Assembly: GCA_002839185.1 (NCBI GenBank)
Contig: PGXO01000007.1
Location: 37,183 to 101,182, forward strand
Source of the DNA: Synergistetes bacterium HGW-Synergistetes-1
GTDB taxonomy: Bacteria > Synergistota > Synergistia > Synergistales > Synergistaceae
DNA: 64,000 nt
Direction of reading: 5' to 3'
Program-made: the position numbers and the translations under genes
Shown here: positions 43,352-52,216 of the stretch, one piece after another
Layout: every line of letters begins with the position of its first letter
Position numbering within the stretch: position 1 is the stretch's first letter
The notes under the pieces: model-generated
Told to the model about the DNA's origin: nothing
What the model saw: the letters and a program-made list of their open reading frames with translations, nothing else
The model's database searches: none

Positions 43352-43834
43352 CTACTTATTACAGTACTTGTCGAGCATAGGTCCGACCGCTTCAGCTGTG
43401 AGCCTTCCATGAGTATCATCGTTGATCATGAGGCATGGAGCCAGGCCACAGGCTCCGATGCAGGCCACTGTCTCAAGCGTGTACTCAAGGTCGGGAGTCG
43501 TTACCTGACCGTCCTTAAGTCCCAGCTTTTCACGGATAGCATTGAGAACGGCCTTTGCTCCGCGGACATGACATGCTGTTCCTTGGCATGACCTGATAAT
43601 GTTCTTGCCGCGAGGTTCCAAGTGAAACTGGGAGTAAAAAGTGACGACACCGAACACCTGGCTGATGGGGACGTCGATCTCCTTGCTGATTTTGATCAGA
43701 ACATCCTTCGGAAGATATCCGAATATTTCCTGAGCCTGCTGCAGAACAGGTATCACACTGCCTTTCGTGCCCCGATATCTGTCCAAAAGCTGGTCCAGCT
43801 GTTCCCAGGACTTCTCTGACATGTTCTCTAACAT
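43352..43834 (-). CDS. hndA: NuoE-like 2Fe-2S subunit of the hydrogenase
   Basis: About 160 residues with the NuoE pattern GYLPKDVLIKIS, VTFYSQFHLEPRG and cluster ligands in SCQGTACHVRG and CIGACGLAP. I set the start at ATG 43832-43834, nine bases after AAGGAGG; a GTG three codons earlier would touch the ribosome site. First gene of hndABCD. A leader hairpin CTTCCCG/CGGGAAG lies just before the site. Relative of the gene at 44565. Confidence 0.92.
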   Translation of the reverse strand: MLENMSEKSWEQLDQLLDRYRGTKGSVIPVLQQAQEIFGYLPKDVLIKISKEIDVPISQVFGVVTFYSQFHLEPRGKNIIRSCQGTACHVRGAKAVLNAIREKLGLKDGQVTTPDLEYTLETVACIGACGLAPCLMINDDTHGRLTAEAVGPMLDKYCNK

Positions 43835-44308
43835 AAAACGCACCCTCCTTATGTTCTTCCCGAACCCTCCAGTCCGGGAAGTCTGTATCTATTTTATTAT
43901 TCTACCCCGCACTGGATCGTGATTCTGAACACAATGCGAAGAGTAATTTGGCAAGACGAGCTTGAGAAAAAATACACAAACTTTGGTAATTATATACTCC
44001 AAGAAGAAATTAAGGCAAGTTCAATCGATACGTAAAGTATATTTTGATTAAATTTAAGTATTTTTACTTGCATAAAATTACAGGGTAAACAAAACTAAAC
44101 TGAACAATATCGCATAGGTAAACTTTTAGGAAATATTTTCTGATATTTGTCCGTTATTATAGTTCACTTTAGAAACCATTGATTTTAATCATAAATGCTT
44201 ACTTTCGCCTTCTTCTATTCTTTATTTATTTTTAAATCTTTAGTTTGTTAAGATATGAGGCCATATCTTGATTATTTCTTGTTTTTTTGACACTTCTACC
44301 AAAGCATT

Positions 44309-44326
44309 TTGGCTTGTAATTTGCAT
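44309..44326 (+). promoter_or_regulatory. Sigma-54 (-24/-12) promoter candidate for the formate dehydrogenase operon
   Basis: TTGGCTTGTAATTTGCA has the GG and GC elements (44311-44312 and 44323-44324) exactly ten bases apart, and matches TGGC-N7-TTGCA well. It lies about 240 bases before the first gene, leaving a long leader. An enhancer-binding activator would be needed; none is encoded in this window. Confidence 0.5.
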
Positions 44327-44367
44327 TAATTACTGATAGACTTCTCCGCATAGATTGTGTTTCATTT

Positions 44368-44474
44368 CGCAAACTTGCCCGATAATTGTTTTTGGGGAAC
44401 ATGGGCAAGCGAGCTGATTCCGAAACTTAAATTCATTTTTTTTGGGTTTTCTCCCTGTGGAGCTATCCGCAGGG
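44368..44474 (+). promoter_or_regulatory. Leader hairpins upstream of the formate dehydrogenase operon
   Basis: First hairpin: CGC..CTTGCCC (44368-44380) with GGGCAAGCG (44403-44411), followed by a T-run at 44437-44443. Second: CCCTGTGGA (44453-44461) with TCCGCAGGG (44466-44474) and a 4-base loop, followed 20 bases later by TTTTTTT. They could attenuate or stabilise the message; no known riboswitch pattern is seen. Confidence 0.4.
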
Positions 44475-44564
44475 ATGTTTGTGCGCGCATAGAATTTTTT
44501 TCTTTAGTATAAGAGATTTTTTCTCCATGCGCTTACAGTATAAACGTTTAAAGGGGGAAACGAG

Positions 44565-45038
44565 ATGTCCACAGCAACAAAAGATGTTGCACAGGTGACG
44601 AAAGATATCGTCGCTCCATGGAAAGGGAAAAGGGGCGGTATCATTCCCATCCTTCAGAAAGTGCAGCATGAATTCGGCTACCTGCCTGATGAGGCCATGG
44701 TCACCATATCCTCAGAAACCAAAGTCGCCTTGGCAGAGCTATACGGAGTAGCTACTTTCTACGCGCAGTTCCACCTCAAACCACGCGGACGCCACATTAT
44801 CAGGGTCTGTCGCGGAACAGCATGCCACGTTAGAGGAAGCCTTGGTATCCTCGAAAGGGTAATTTCCGAGCTCAAACTTCAGTCCGGCGAGGTAACAACT
44901 CCCGATCTCAGGTTCACAATAGAACCTGTTGCATGTATCGGAGCATGCGGTCTTGCGCCGTGTGTCATGGTAGACGACGAGACTCACGGTCGCCTCACCA
45001 AGGACAAGGTCCCCGACATGCTTTCAAAATACGAATAG
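44565..45038 (+). CDS. NuoE-like 2Fe-2S subunit of the formate dehydrogenase complex
   Basis: A 157-residue HndA/NuoE protein: KRGGIIPILQKVQHEFGYLPDE-type start (seen as GIIPILQKVQHEFGYLP), ATFYAQFHLKPRG and ligands in CRGTACHVRG and CIGACGLAPC. AAAGGGGG precedes the ATG. First gene of the plus-strand operon and a paralog of the subunit at 43352 encoded in the opposite direction. Confidence 0.92.
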   Translation: MSTATKDVAQVTKDIVAPWKGKRGGIIPILQKVQHEFGYLPDEAMVTISSETKVALAELYGVATFYAQFHLKPRGRHIIRVCRGTACHVRGSLGILERVISELKLQSGEVTTPDLRFTIEPVACIGACGLAPCVMVDDETHGRLTKDKVPDMLSKYE

Positions 45039-45055
45039 GGCGGAGGTGACAGAAT

Positions 45056-45427
45056 ATGCCTAAAATCAGCAATTTGGAAGAACTTAAAAAACTTAGAGAA
45101 AAGTCTATAGCTGTAACTGCCGCCCGTAAGGAAGGCAAATTCAGAGTCATAATCGGACTTGGGACGTGCGGGATCGCTGCAGGCGGAAGAAAGATAATGG
45201 AAGTTGCCATGGAAGAGATCTCCAAGCGCGGACTCAAGGATGTTTCAGTTGAGACGACCGGCTGCATCGGTATGTGCCAGAATGAGCCGCTTATGGATAT
45301 AGTACGTCCGGGCGAACCTAGAGTAACATACGGCAACCTGAAGCCCGAAGATGTTCCCCGCATAATCGCTGACCACCTCGTAAACGGCAACGTCGTCGAG
45401 GAAAAAGTCATCGGAAGACCTGAATAG
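45056..45427 (+). CDS. Thioredoxin-like 2Fe-2S subunit (HndB type) of the formate dehydrogenase complex
   Basis: A 123-residue protein with GLGTCGIAAGGRKIM and TGCIGMCQNEPLMD, the same four-cysteine layout as the subunit at 42956. AGGAGGTG-like site (GGCGGAGGTG) precedes the ATG. Tightly packed between its neighbours. Confidence 0.92.
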   Translation: MPKISNLEELKKLREKSIAVTAARKEGKFRVIIGLGTCGIAAGGRKIMEVAMEEISKRGLKDVSVETTGCIGMCQNEPLMDIVRPGEPRVTYGNLKPEDVPRIIADHLVNGNVVEEKVIGRPE

Positions 45428-45440
45428 GAGGCGTTAGGAT

Positions 45441-47234
45441 ATGGCAACTTTCAGAAGCCACGTACTCGTCTGCGGAGGAACAGGCTGCACCTCAGGAGGA
45501 TCCGACAAGGTCCTTGAGACTCTTCGCGAAGGTATCAAGGCAAACGGACTCGATAAGGAGATCACTGTCGTACAGACGGGCTGTCATGGGATGTGCGAGG
45601 CCGGCCCCATCGTAATCGTATACCCCGAAGGAACTTTCTACACTCACGTAAAACCGCAGGATGCAAAAGAAATAGTAACTGAACACCTTCTCAAGGGAAG
45701 GGTCGTTGAGCGCCTCCTCTATAAGGAAGCTATGCATTCTGAAGCGGTCCCGCACTACAATGAACTGCCCTTTTACAGCAAACAGGTAAGGCTCACGCTG
45801 CGCAACTGCGGTTACATTGATCCCGATTCACTTGAAGAATATATCGCACGCGACGGATACCAGGCCCTTGCAAAGGTGCTCACCGAAAAAACACCTGAGC
45901 AGGTAGTCGAAGACATGAAGACTTCCGGCCTTCGCGGACGCGGCGGCGGCGGATTCTCTACAGGTATGAAGTGGATGTTCTGTGCAAAATCGCCCGGTCC
46001 TAAAAAGTATGTAATATGCAACGCCGACGAAGGAGACCCCGGCGCGTTCATGGATCGTTCCCTTCTTGAGGGTGACCCCCACGCAATAATTGAAGGAATG
46101 GCCATAGGAGCCTACGCAATGGGCGCAGACGAAGGCTATATCTACTGCCGCGCTGAATATCCCCTCGCAATAAAGAGACTCCTTAAGTCAATAGGAGACG
46201 CGGAAGAGGCCGGGCTCCTTGGTGAGAATATACTCGGCACCGGCTTTAACTTCACTCTCCATGTAAAGGAAGGCGCAGGAGCCTTCGTATGCGGAGAAGA
46301 GACCGCCCTGATGAACTCCATAGAGGGCAAACGCGGCATGCCGCGCCCACGCCCTCCGTTCCCCGCAATAAAGGGTCTCTGGGAAAAACCTTCCAATATT
46401 AATAACGTTGAGACCTGGGCAAACGTGGCACAGATAATGTTCCACGGCCCCGAATGGTACGCAAGCTACGGTTATGAAAAATCCCGCGGCACAAAAGTCT
46501 TTGCCCTTACAGGCAAGGTAAACAACACCGGCCTTGTCGAAGTCCCGATGGGGACCACCATCCGCGAAGTCGTATTCGACATTGGCGGAGGTATCATGGG
46601 CGGCAAGAAATTTAAGGCCGTTCAGATAGGCGGACCCTCAGGCGGATGCCTCACAGAGGAACATCTCGACCTTCCGATCAGCTATGAATCACTGACAGCA
46701 GCAGGAGCCATAATGGGTTCGGGCGGTCTGGTTGTCGTTGATGAAGATACATGCATGGTCGACATGGCCAGGTTCTTCCTTGAGTTCACACAGCGTGAAT
46801 CCTGCGGAAAATGCATCCCCTGCCGCGAAGGCACCAAAAAAATGCTCGACATCCTTATCCGCATCACCGAGGGCAAGGGACGCGAAGAAGACATCGACAA
46901 CCTCATTTACCTTGGAACGCAGATAAAGACGGCATCCCTATGCGGTCTTGGCCAGACAGCTCCGAATCCCGTGCTTACAACTATTCGCTATTTCAGGGAT
47001 GAGTACGAAGCACACATATTCGAAAAGAGATGTCCTGCCGGAGCATGCAAGGCTCTTATTACGGTCAAGATCGATCCAGCCAAATGCGTCGGCTGCACAA
47101 AGTGCACAAAGGCCTGCCCGGTAAGCGCAATTTCCGGAACAGTAAAACAGCCGCACGTCATCGATCAGACTCTTTGCACCAAGTGCGGAGCATGCGTCGA
47201 AGTCTGCCCCTTCAAGGCTATTGACAAGAAATAG
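45441..47234 (+). CDS. NuoF-like diaphorase subunit of the formate dehydrogenase complex
   Basis: A 597-residue protein with the same domain order as the subunit at 41144: thioredoxin-like 2Fe-2S (CGGTGCTSGG), FMN/NAD(P) region ([29 protein letters not shown]), 4Fe-4S (SCGKCIPCREG) and two ferredoxin clusters at the end. It should exchange electrons between formate dehydrogenase and NAD(P), possibly with ferredoxin in a bifurcating complex. GGAGG precedes the ATG. Confidence 0.93.
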   Translation: MATFRSHVLVCGGTGCTSGGSDKVLETLREGIKANGLDKEITVVQTGCHGMCEAGPIVIVYPEGTFYTHVKPQDAKEIVTEHLLKGRVVERLLYKEAMHSEAVPHYNELPFYSKQVRLTLRNCGYIDPDSLEEYIARDGYQALAKVLTEKTPEQVVEDMKTSGLRGRGGGGFSTGMKWMFCAKSPGPKKYVICNADEGDPGAFMDRSLLEGDPHAIIEGMAIGAYAMGADEGYIYCRAEYPLAIKRLLKSIGDAEEAGLLGENILGTGFNFTLHVKEGAGAFVCGEETALMNSIEGKRGMPRPRPPFPAIKGLWEKPSNINNVETWANVAQIMFHGPEWYASYGYEKSRGTKVFALTGKVNNTGLVEVPMGTTIREVVFDIGGGIMGGKKFKAVQIGGPSGGCLTEEHLDLPISYESLTAAGAIMGSGGLVVVDEDTCMVDMARFFLEFTQRESCGKCIPCREGTKKMLDILIRITEGKGREEDIDNLIYLGTQIKTASLCGLGQTAPNPVLTTIRYFRDEYEAHIFEKRCPAGACKALITVKIDPAKCVGCTKCTKACPVSAISGTVKQPHVIDQTLCTKCGACVEVCPFKAIDKK

Positions 47235-47251
47235 GAATGAGGTGAGAAAAT

Positions 47252-49945
47252 ATGGCTAACGCAATAATAAATGGAAAAAGCGTAGAGTTCCAGCCTGGAA
47301 TGACTATCCTCCAGGCCGCCAGAGCCGCTAACATTTACATACCGGTCCTCTGCGAGCACCCCGCGCTGGAGATAGCAGGGGCCTGCAGGGTATGTCTCGT
47401 GGAAGTGGAAAACAACCCGAAACTTCAGACGGCATGTTCCACTCCTATAATGGACGGAATGGTGATCAATACAAATACGGAAAAAGTTCGTACAGCCCGC
47501 AAGGCAGTCATTGAACTTCTTCTCATCCGCCATCCTCTGGATTGCTTCAGCTGCAGCAGCAACGGAAAATGTGAACTCCAGGCGATCGCATATGATCTCG
47601 GTATAGAGAAATCTCCTTTCTGGGAAGAGGGAGATACCTGCAAAGACCACAAACTCGATGACAGCAACCCCTTCTACATCCGCGACCTCAACAAATGCAT
47701 CCTATGCGGACGCTGCATCAGGGTCTGTGACAAGCACTCACAGTACCACGCAATAGACTTCCAGAACCGTGGTATCGTTACAGCTGTTCAGCCTCCTGTA
47801 GGCAGAGGCCTGGAAGAATCTGACTGCACCTTCTGCGGCCAATGTGTCGCCGTATGTCCTGTCGGAGCCCTTTATGAAAAACCGGCTGTAGGCAAGGGAC
47901 GTCCCTGGGAACTCAAGACCACCAGGACAGTCTGCACATACTGCGGAGTCGGATGCGAACTTCTTGTCCAGGTCAACGAAAGGACAGGCAAGATCGCTAA
48001 CGTAACGTCAGACCATACGAATATGGATTCCCTGAACAAGGGCCGCACATGCGTAAAAGGCCGCTTCTCATGGGAGTTCGTAAACCATCCTGACAGGCTA
48101 ACAACACCTCTCATCAAGGAAAACGGAGAATTTCGCAAGGCTACCTGGGATGAGGCTCTCGACAAGATAGCCGACGGTCTCAAGGCAAACAAGGGCAAAG
48201 CCGGATTCTTCTCCTCTGCACGCTGCACCAACGAAGACAACTACCTCATGCAGAGGTTCGCAAGGGAGGTGATGGGCACTAATAACGTAGACCACTGTGC
48301 CCATCTCTGACACTCCGCAACAGTTGCAGGTCTCGGTGAGACCTTCGGAAGCGGAGCAATGACAAACGATTTTGATTCCATCAAACATGCCGATACTATC
48401 ATGGTGATCGGTTCCAACACGACTGAAGCACACCCTGTCGTTGGCATGATGATAAAAGAGCAGGTCCGCAAAGGCGCCAAGCTTATCGTCTGTGACCCGC
48501 GCAGGATCGAGCTTCACGATCTGGCTACCGTTAAGATCCAGCAGAGAAGCGGATCTGACGTGGCACTCCTTAACGGCATGATGAACGTCATCCTTGCCGA
48601 AAACCTCCACGACCCGAAGTTTATCGAGGAGAGAGTGGAGAAGTTTGAGGAACTTAAGGCCCTAGTCGGGAAGTACACACCCGAGTACGTTGAGGGCATT
48701 ACAGGCATTCCTGCGGATACGATCCGTGAGGCTGCACGCCTCTATGCATCAGGACCAAACTCAGCACTCTACTACACAATGGGCATCACACAGCATACGA
48801 CCGGTACCAACAACGTCCGCAGCTGCTGCAACCTGGCGCTTCTCTGCGGAATGCTGGGCCGCCCGGGAACCGGCGTCAACCCGCTCCGCGGACAGAACAA
48901 CGTCCAGGGTGCATGTGATATGGGATGCCTCCCGGCAACCCTACCCGGCTATCTGAAGGTCGGTCTGCCCGCAGCAGCGGAAAAGATCGAAGCTCTCTGG
49001 GGATGCAAAATGCCTCAAGAGGGCAAGGTAGGACTCTCTGTTGCAACCATGATGGAAGCAGCGGGAAAAGGCGAACTCAAGGCACTCTACATCATGGGTG
49101 AAAACCCAATGGTAACTGACGCGGATACGAACCACGTTTCCCACGCCCTTGACACGCTCGACCTCCTTGTCGTACAGGATATTTTCCTGACGGAGACAGC
49201 GCAGAAAGCCGACGTAGTACTCCCTGCCGCATGCTGGCCTGAAAAGCCGGGAACCTGCACCAATACGACCCGCGCCGTCCAACTGCTTCGCAAGGCAGCT
49301 GAAGCACCGGGAGAAGCAAGGGAAGACTGGACTGTATTTGTCGAACTTGCAAAACGTTTCGGACACGACTGGAACTTCAAAACAGCGTCCGATGTCTTTA
49401 ACGACATCGCTAAGTTCGTTCCTGCATATGCAGGCATGAGCCATGAGCGTCTTGACAAAGGATACCTCCAGTGGCCCTGCCCGACACCGGAACACCCCGG
49501 AACGCCAAACCTCCACACCGCGAAATTCGCAAGGCCCAACGGAATGGCAACATTCTCACCCTGCGAGTGGGCTGCACCGCATGAATGGCCTGATGAGGAG
49601 TATCCGTTCATTGCAACTACCGGACGCAACCTCTTCCACTACCATTCCGGCTCAATGAGCCGCAGAGGTGCATCAGGCAAATATGTCAAGGAACTTTACA
49701 TCGAGGTCAACCCCGTTGATGCAGCAGCCATGGGCGTAAGCGAAGGCGAAAAAGTAACAGTCAAATCCCGCCGCGGCGAAGTAACAGGCGGTGCGAGGAT
49801 AACCGACAGCGTACCGGAGAAAATGGTATTCCTCCCGTTCCACTTTGGAGAGGCTTCTGCCAACCTGCTGACTGCTTCAGTGTGGGATCCCACTTCTGAG
49901 ACCCCTGCCTTTAAGGTCAGCGCAGTAAAAGTATCAAAGGCTTAA
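47252..49945 (+). CDS. fdhA: Selenocysteine-containing formate dehydrogenase catalytic subunit with N-terminal hydrogenase-like Fe-S domains
   Basis: An 897-residue protein if TGA at 48308-48310 is read as selenocysteine 353. N-terminal part: 2Fe-2S (CRVC), HPLDCFSCSSNGKCELQ and two 4Fe-4S motifs (CILCGRCIRVC, CTFCGQCVAVC), as in HndD. From about residue 225: the molybdopterin oxidoreductase with its own 4Fe-4S site (CTYCGVGCELL) and, around the TGA, HCAHL-U-HSATVAGLGETFG, matching FdhF-type enzymes where U binds Mo or W. The frame continues unbroken to the C-terminal dinucleotide-binding domain. It interconverts formate and CO2. Ends before focA. Confidence 0.93.
48308..48346 (+). promoter_or_regulatory. 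In-frame UGA selenocysteine codon and SECIS-like element
   Basis: TGA at 48308-48310 followed at codon +7 by GGTCT (48329-48333), the same distance and same GTTGCAGGTCT context as in E. coli fdhF, where this bulge/loop binds SelB. Downstream, GGTCTC-GGT-GAGACC also forms a perfect 6-base hairpin that would compete with the SECIS fold. selA, selB and selC are not in the window. Confidence 0.8.
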
Positions 49946-49967
49946 ACAGCCTTAGCAATAAAACAGA

Positions 49968-49991
49968 GGGGCGGATAATATATTCCGCCCC
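49968..49991 (+). terminator. Weak terminator or intercistronic hairpin between fdhA and focA
   Basis: GGGGCGGA and TCCGCCCC pair perfectly around an 8-base loop, but no strong T-run follows (ATTACAATAAT). Partial termination would lower expression of focA-mobA-carbonic anhydrase relative to the dehydrogenase. Confidence 0.5.
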
Positions 49992-50021
49992 ATTACAATA
50001 ATAACGGAGGCGTTTTAAGAA

Positions 50022-50855
50022 ATGAACTTTAAACCACCTGTAGAAATTGCAAAGAGTGCCTGTACTGTAGCAAAAGCCAAAGCAGGCCTTTCCATTAAGG
50101 CATTGCTCGTAATGGGTTTCCTTGCAGGCGCTTACATCGCGTTCGGCGGCTTTTTGATGACAACCGTTACTCAGGACGTGGCTCAGTATGCCGGCGTCGG
50201 CATCTCAAAGATGCTGGGAGGAATGGTGTTTGCCCTTGGACTCATGCTCGTCATCGTTGGCGGAGCAGAGCTCTTCACCGGAAACTGCCTCATGCCCATA
50301 GGCATGCTTAACGGATGCGTATCTTTCCAGGGCGTACTAAAAAACTGGACTGTAGTTTACATCGCAAACCTTATCGGATCTGTATTTCTCGCTTGGATGA
50401 TCTATAACACAGGGCTAGCAACTGGAGCAACGGGAGTCAATGCACTCAAGATAGCAGTTGCAAAGGTCAACCTCCCGGTAAGCCAGATGGTATTCCGCGG
50501 CGTCCTTTGTAACTGGCTGGTCGTTATGGCAGTATGGATGTCATTCTCAGCAATGGACGTAATGAGCAAATACATCTGCTGCCTCATCCCGATCTCAGGA
50601 TTCGTAACGATGGGGTTTGAACACAGCATCGCAAACATGTACTTCATCGCACTGGGAATGTTCATCAAGGGCGGAGATGCGGCAACAGTCGAACTTGCAG
50701 CAGTGGCACCTGACAAACTGGCTGCCCTCACAATGGGCGGGTACTGGGGAAACATAATTCCTGTAACAATCGGGAATATGGTCGGTGGCATCCTGTTCGT
50801 CGCTGTTCTTTACTACATGGTGTTCTCAGGAGCTCTTGACGAACCAAAAGCATAA
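50022..50855 (+). CDS. focA: Formate/nitrite-family transporter (FocA type)
   Basis: A 277-residue FNT channel with six membrane segments: AGAYIAFGGF near the start, GGAELFTGNCLM, and CNWLVVMAVW with GFEHSIANMYFIALG, all standard. It forms a pentameric pore passing formate. GGAGG precedes the ATG. Direct placement after the formate dehydrogenase makes formate the likely substrate rather than nitrite. Confidence 0.93.
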   Translation: MNFKPPVEIAKSACTVAKAKAGLSIKALLVMGFLAGAYIAFGGFLMTTVTQDVAQYAGVGISKMLGGMVFALGLMLVIVGGAELFTGNCLMPIGMLNGCVSFQGVLKNWTVVYIANLIGSVFLAWMIYNTGLATGATGVNALKIAVAKVNLPVSQMVFRGVLCNWLVVMAVWMSFSAMDVMSKYICCLIPISGFVTMGFEHSIANMYFIALGMFIKGGDAATVELAAVAPDKLAALTMGGYWGNIIPVTIGNMVGGILFVAVLYYMVFSGALDEPKA

Positions 50856-50866
50856 ATCAGCTGATC

Positions 50867-51562
50867 ATGAAACCACTCCTTCATAACAAGACCCTGGTAT
50901 TCACTCCGGTCGGCGGTACAGCATACAAGGAGCGCCTCCACGCTTCGCTGCTCTTGCTGGCCGGCGGTCAGGGCTCAAGGATGGGTGGCAGGAATAAACT
51001 TTATCTTGAGCTCGAGGGTTCCCTTCTTATTGAGGGCACCCTCGAGATTGTTGCACCACTTTTTAAAGAAGTCATCCTGCTGGTTGCTCCGGGAGAATCT
51101 ACAAAGGCAAAAGAGACCCTCTCTCTGCTTGTCAATAAATGGGACATAGCAGTAGTAGAGGACAGGGTACAGGCAAGAGGACCGCTCGAAGGTCTTTACA
51201 ATGGTCTGTACCATATGAAAGAAGAATGGGGATTCCTTATGGGCTGTGATATGCCCTCCCCTGACCCGGATGTAATAAAAGGGATGAGCAGTTTCTGCAG
51301 CGTAAACAATGATGCCATTGTAGCTGAAAGGCAAGGATTTTTGGAACCTCTCCATGCATTCTATCGTAAAAACTGTATTGGAGCTGTTTCTGATGCCATG
51401 CTGCGCGGAGATAGAAAAATAAAACAGTTCTACAATGACATCAGGCTTACCGTGATCAACGAAAAAAAGCTCAAAGAATTCGGTGATGAAAGAAGCTCCT
51501 TTTTTAACCTCAACACCCCCCACGATGTGGAAAAAATGAAACTCAGCCAGGAAGTGAGATAA
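50867..51562 (+). CDS. mobA: Molybdenum cofactor guanylyltransferase (MobA-like)
   Basis: A 231-residue nucleotidyltransferase: LLAGGQGSRMGGRNKL (about 28-43) is the GTP-binding loop, with GCDMPSPDPDVI and LEPLHAFYRKNC in the expected places. It adds GMP to molybdopterin to give the bis-MGD cofactor used by formate dehydrogenase. About 20 extra residues precede the usual start and no ribosome site is clear, so an internal start or coupling to focA, 11 bases upstream, is possible. Confidence 0.88.
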   Translation: MKPLLHNKTLVFTPVGGTAYKERLHASLLLLAGGQGSRMGGRNKLYLELEGSLLIEGTLEIVAPLFKEVILLVAPGESTKAKETLSLLVNKWDIAVVEDRVQARGPLEGLYNGLYHMKEEWGFLMGCDMPSPDPDVIKGMSSFCSVNNDAIVAERQGFLEPLHAFYRKNCIGAVSDAMLRGDRKIKQFYNDIRLTVINEKKLKEFGDERSSFFNLNTPHDVEKMKLSQEVR

Positions 51563-51564
51563 CG

Positions 51565-52110
51565 ATGAAGGAACTTGCAGATGGTTTCAAGCGTTTTGCA
51601 GCAAAGGCTGACAGGGATTTTTATGCCGATCTGGTCGCCGGACAGCGTCCTCATACCATGATGATCTCGTGCAGCGACAGCAGGATAATACCGGAACATA
51701 TATTCGACGCAAAACCAGGAGAGATCTTCATACTCCGGAATGTCGGGAACCTCGCCCGGACAGAGGAATCTTCAGTGAGGGCATGCATAGATTATGCGGT
51801 CAAACATCTGAAGGTAAAAAGGTTGGCCGTGCTGGGGCACAACCAGTGCGGAGCTGTAAAGGCAACAGAAAATAAGGAGCACCTGGATACAGAAGGACTG
51901 AAAAAGTGGCTGGAACAGGAAGAATATGCGGGGCCAGATCTTGAAGGAGCCGAAAAGGCCCAGGCAGTACGTCAGCTCGCAAAATTGAAGGAATACCAGA
52001 CTGTTAAAGAGGCACTTGAGGCTGGCCGACTTGAACTTTGCGCACTCTACTTCCACCTGGACCCCATCTCTATGGAAACTTATGAAGATGGAGAGTGGCG
52101 CTCTCTTTGA
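51565..52110 (+). CDS. Beta-class carbonic anhydrase
   Basis: A 181-residue enzyme with zinc ligands Cys36, His92 and Cys95 and the catalytic Asp38-Arg40 pair (SCSDSR, GHNQCGAV). It interconverts CO2 and bicarbonate. It starts two bases after the mobA stop. In this operon it would supply or remove CO2, the true substrate of formate dehydrogenase. Confidence 0.93.
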   Translation: MKELADGFKRFAAKADRDFYADLVAGQRPHTMMISCSDSRIIPEHIFDAKPGEIFILRNVGNLARTEESSVRACIDYAVKHLKVKRLAVLGHNQCGAVKATENKEHLDTEGLKKWLEQEEYAGPDLEGAEKAQAVRQLAKLKEYQTVKEALEAGRLELCALYFHLDPISMETYEDGEWRSL

Positions 52111-52216
52111 TCTCAAAAGCCCGGCCCCCTCAGTTTACCCTTAGAGCATATATATATTAATTTTCATATTTTCCCAGTCCTATGTATAGAAACAGGGAAA
52201 AAGAGAGGAGATCAAA

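Larger units (their letters stand above)
43835..44564. other. Divergent intergenic region between the hydrogenase and formate dehydrogenase operons
   Basis: About 730 AT-rich bases with no credible ORF. It must hold promoters for both operons. Visible elements are a hndA leader hairpin (43855-43880), TTGG-N12-CCAA near 43984-44003, a sigma-54-type promoter and two leader hairpins toward the formate side (listed separately). No sigma-70 boxes convincing enough to list for hndA. Confidence 0.6.

Noticed and set aside
41144..47234. Duplicate diaphorase genes as an assembly artefact
   Set aside because: The two copies differ at many positions, lie in opposite orientation and lead into different catalytic genes, so they are true paralogs.
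48308..48310. In-frame TGA splitting fdhA, which could be read as a pseudogene or frameshift
   Set aside because: The frame is intact on both sides, the flanking residues match the selenocysteine site of formate dehydrogenases, and GGTCT lies at the fdhF distance, so UGA is read as selenocysteine.
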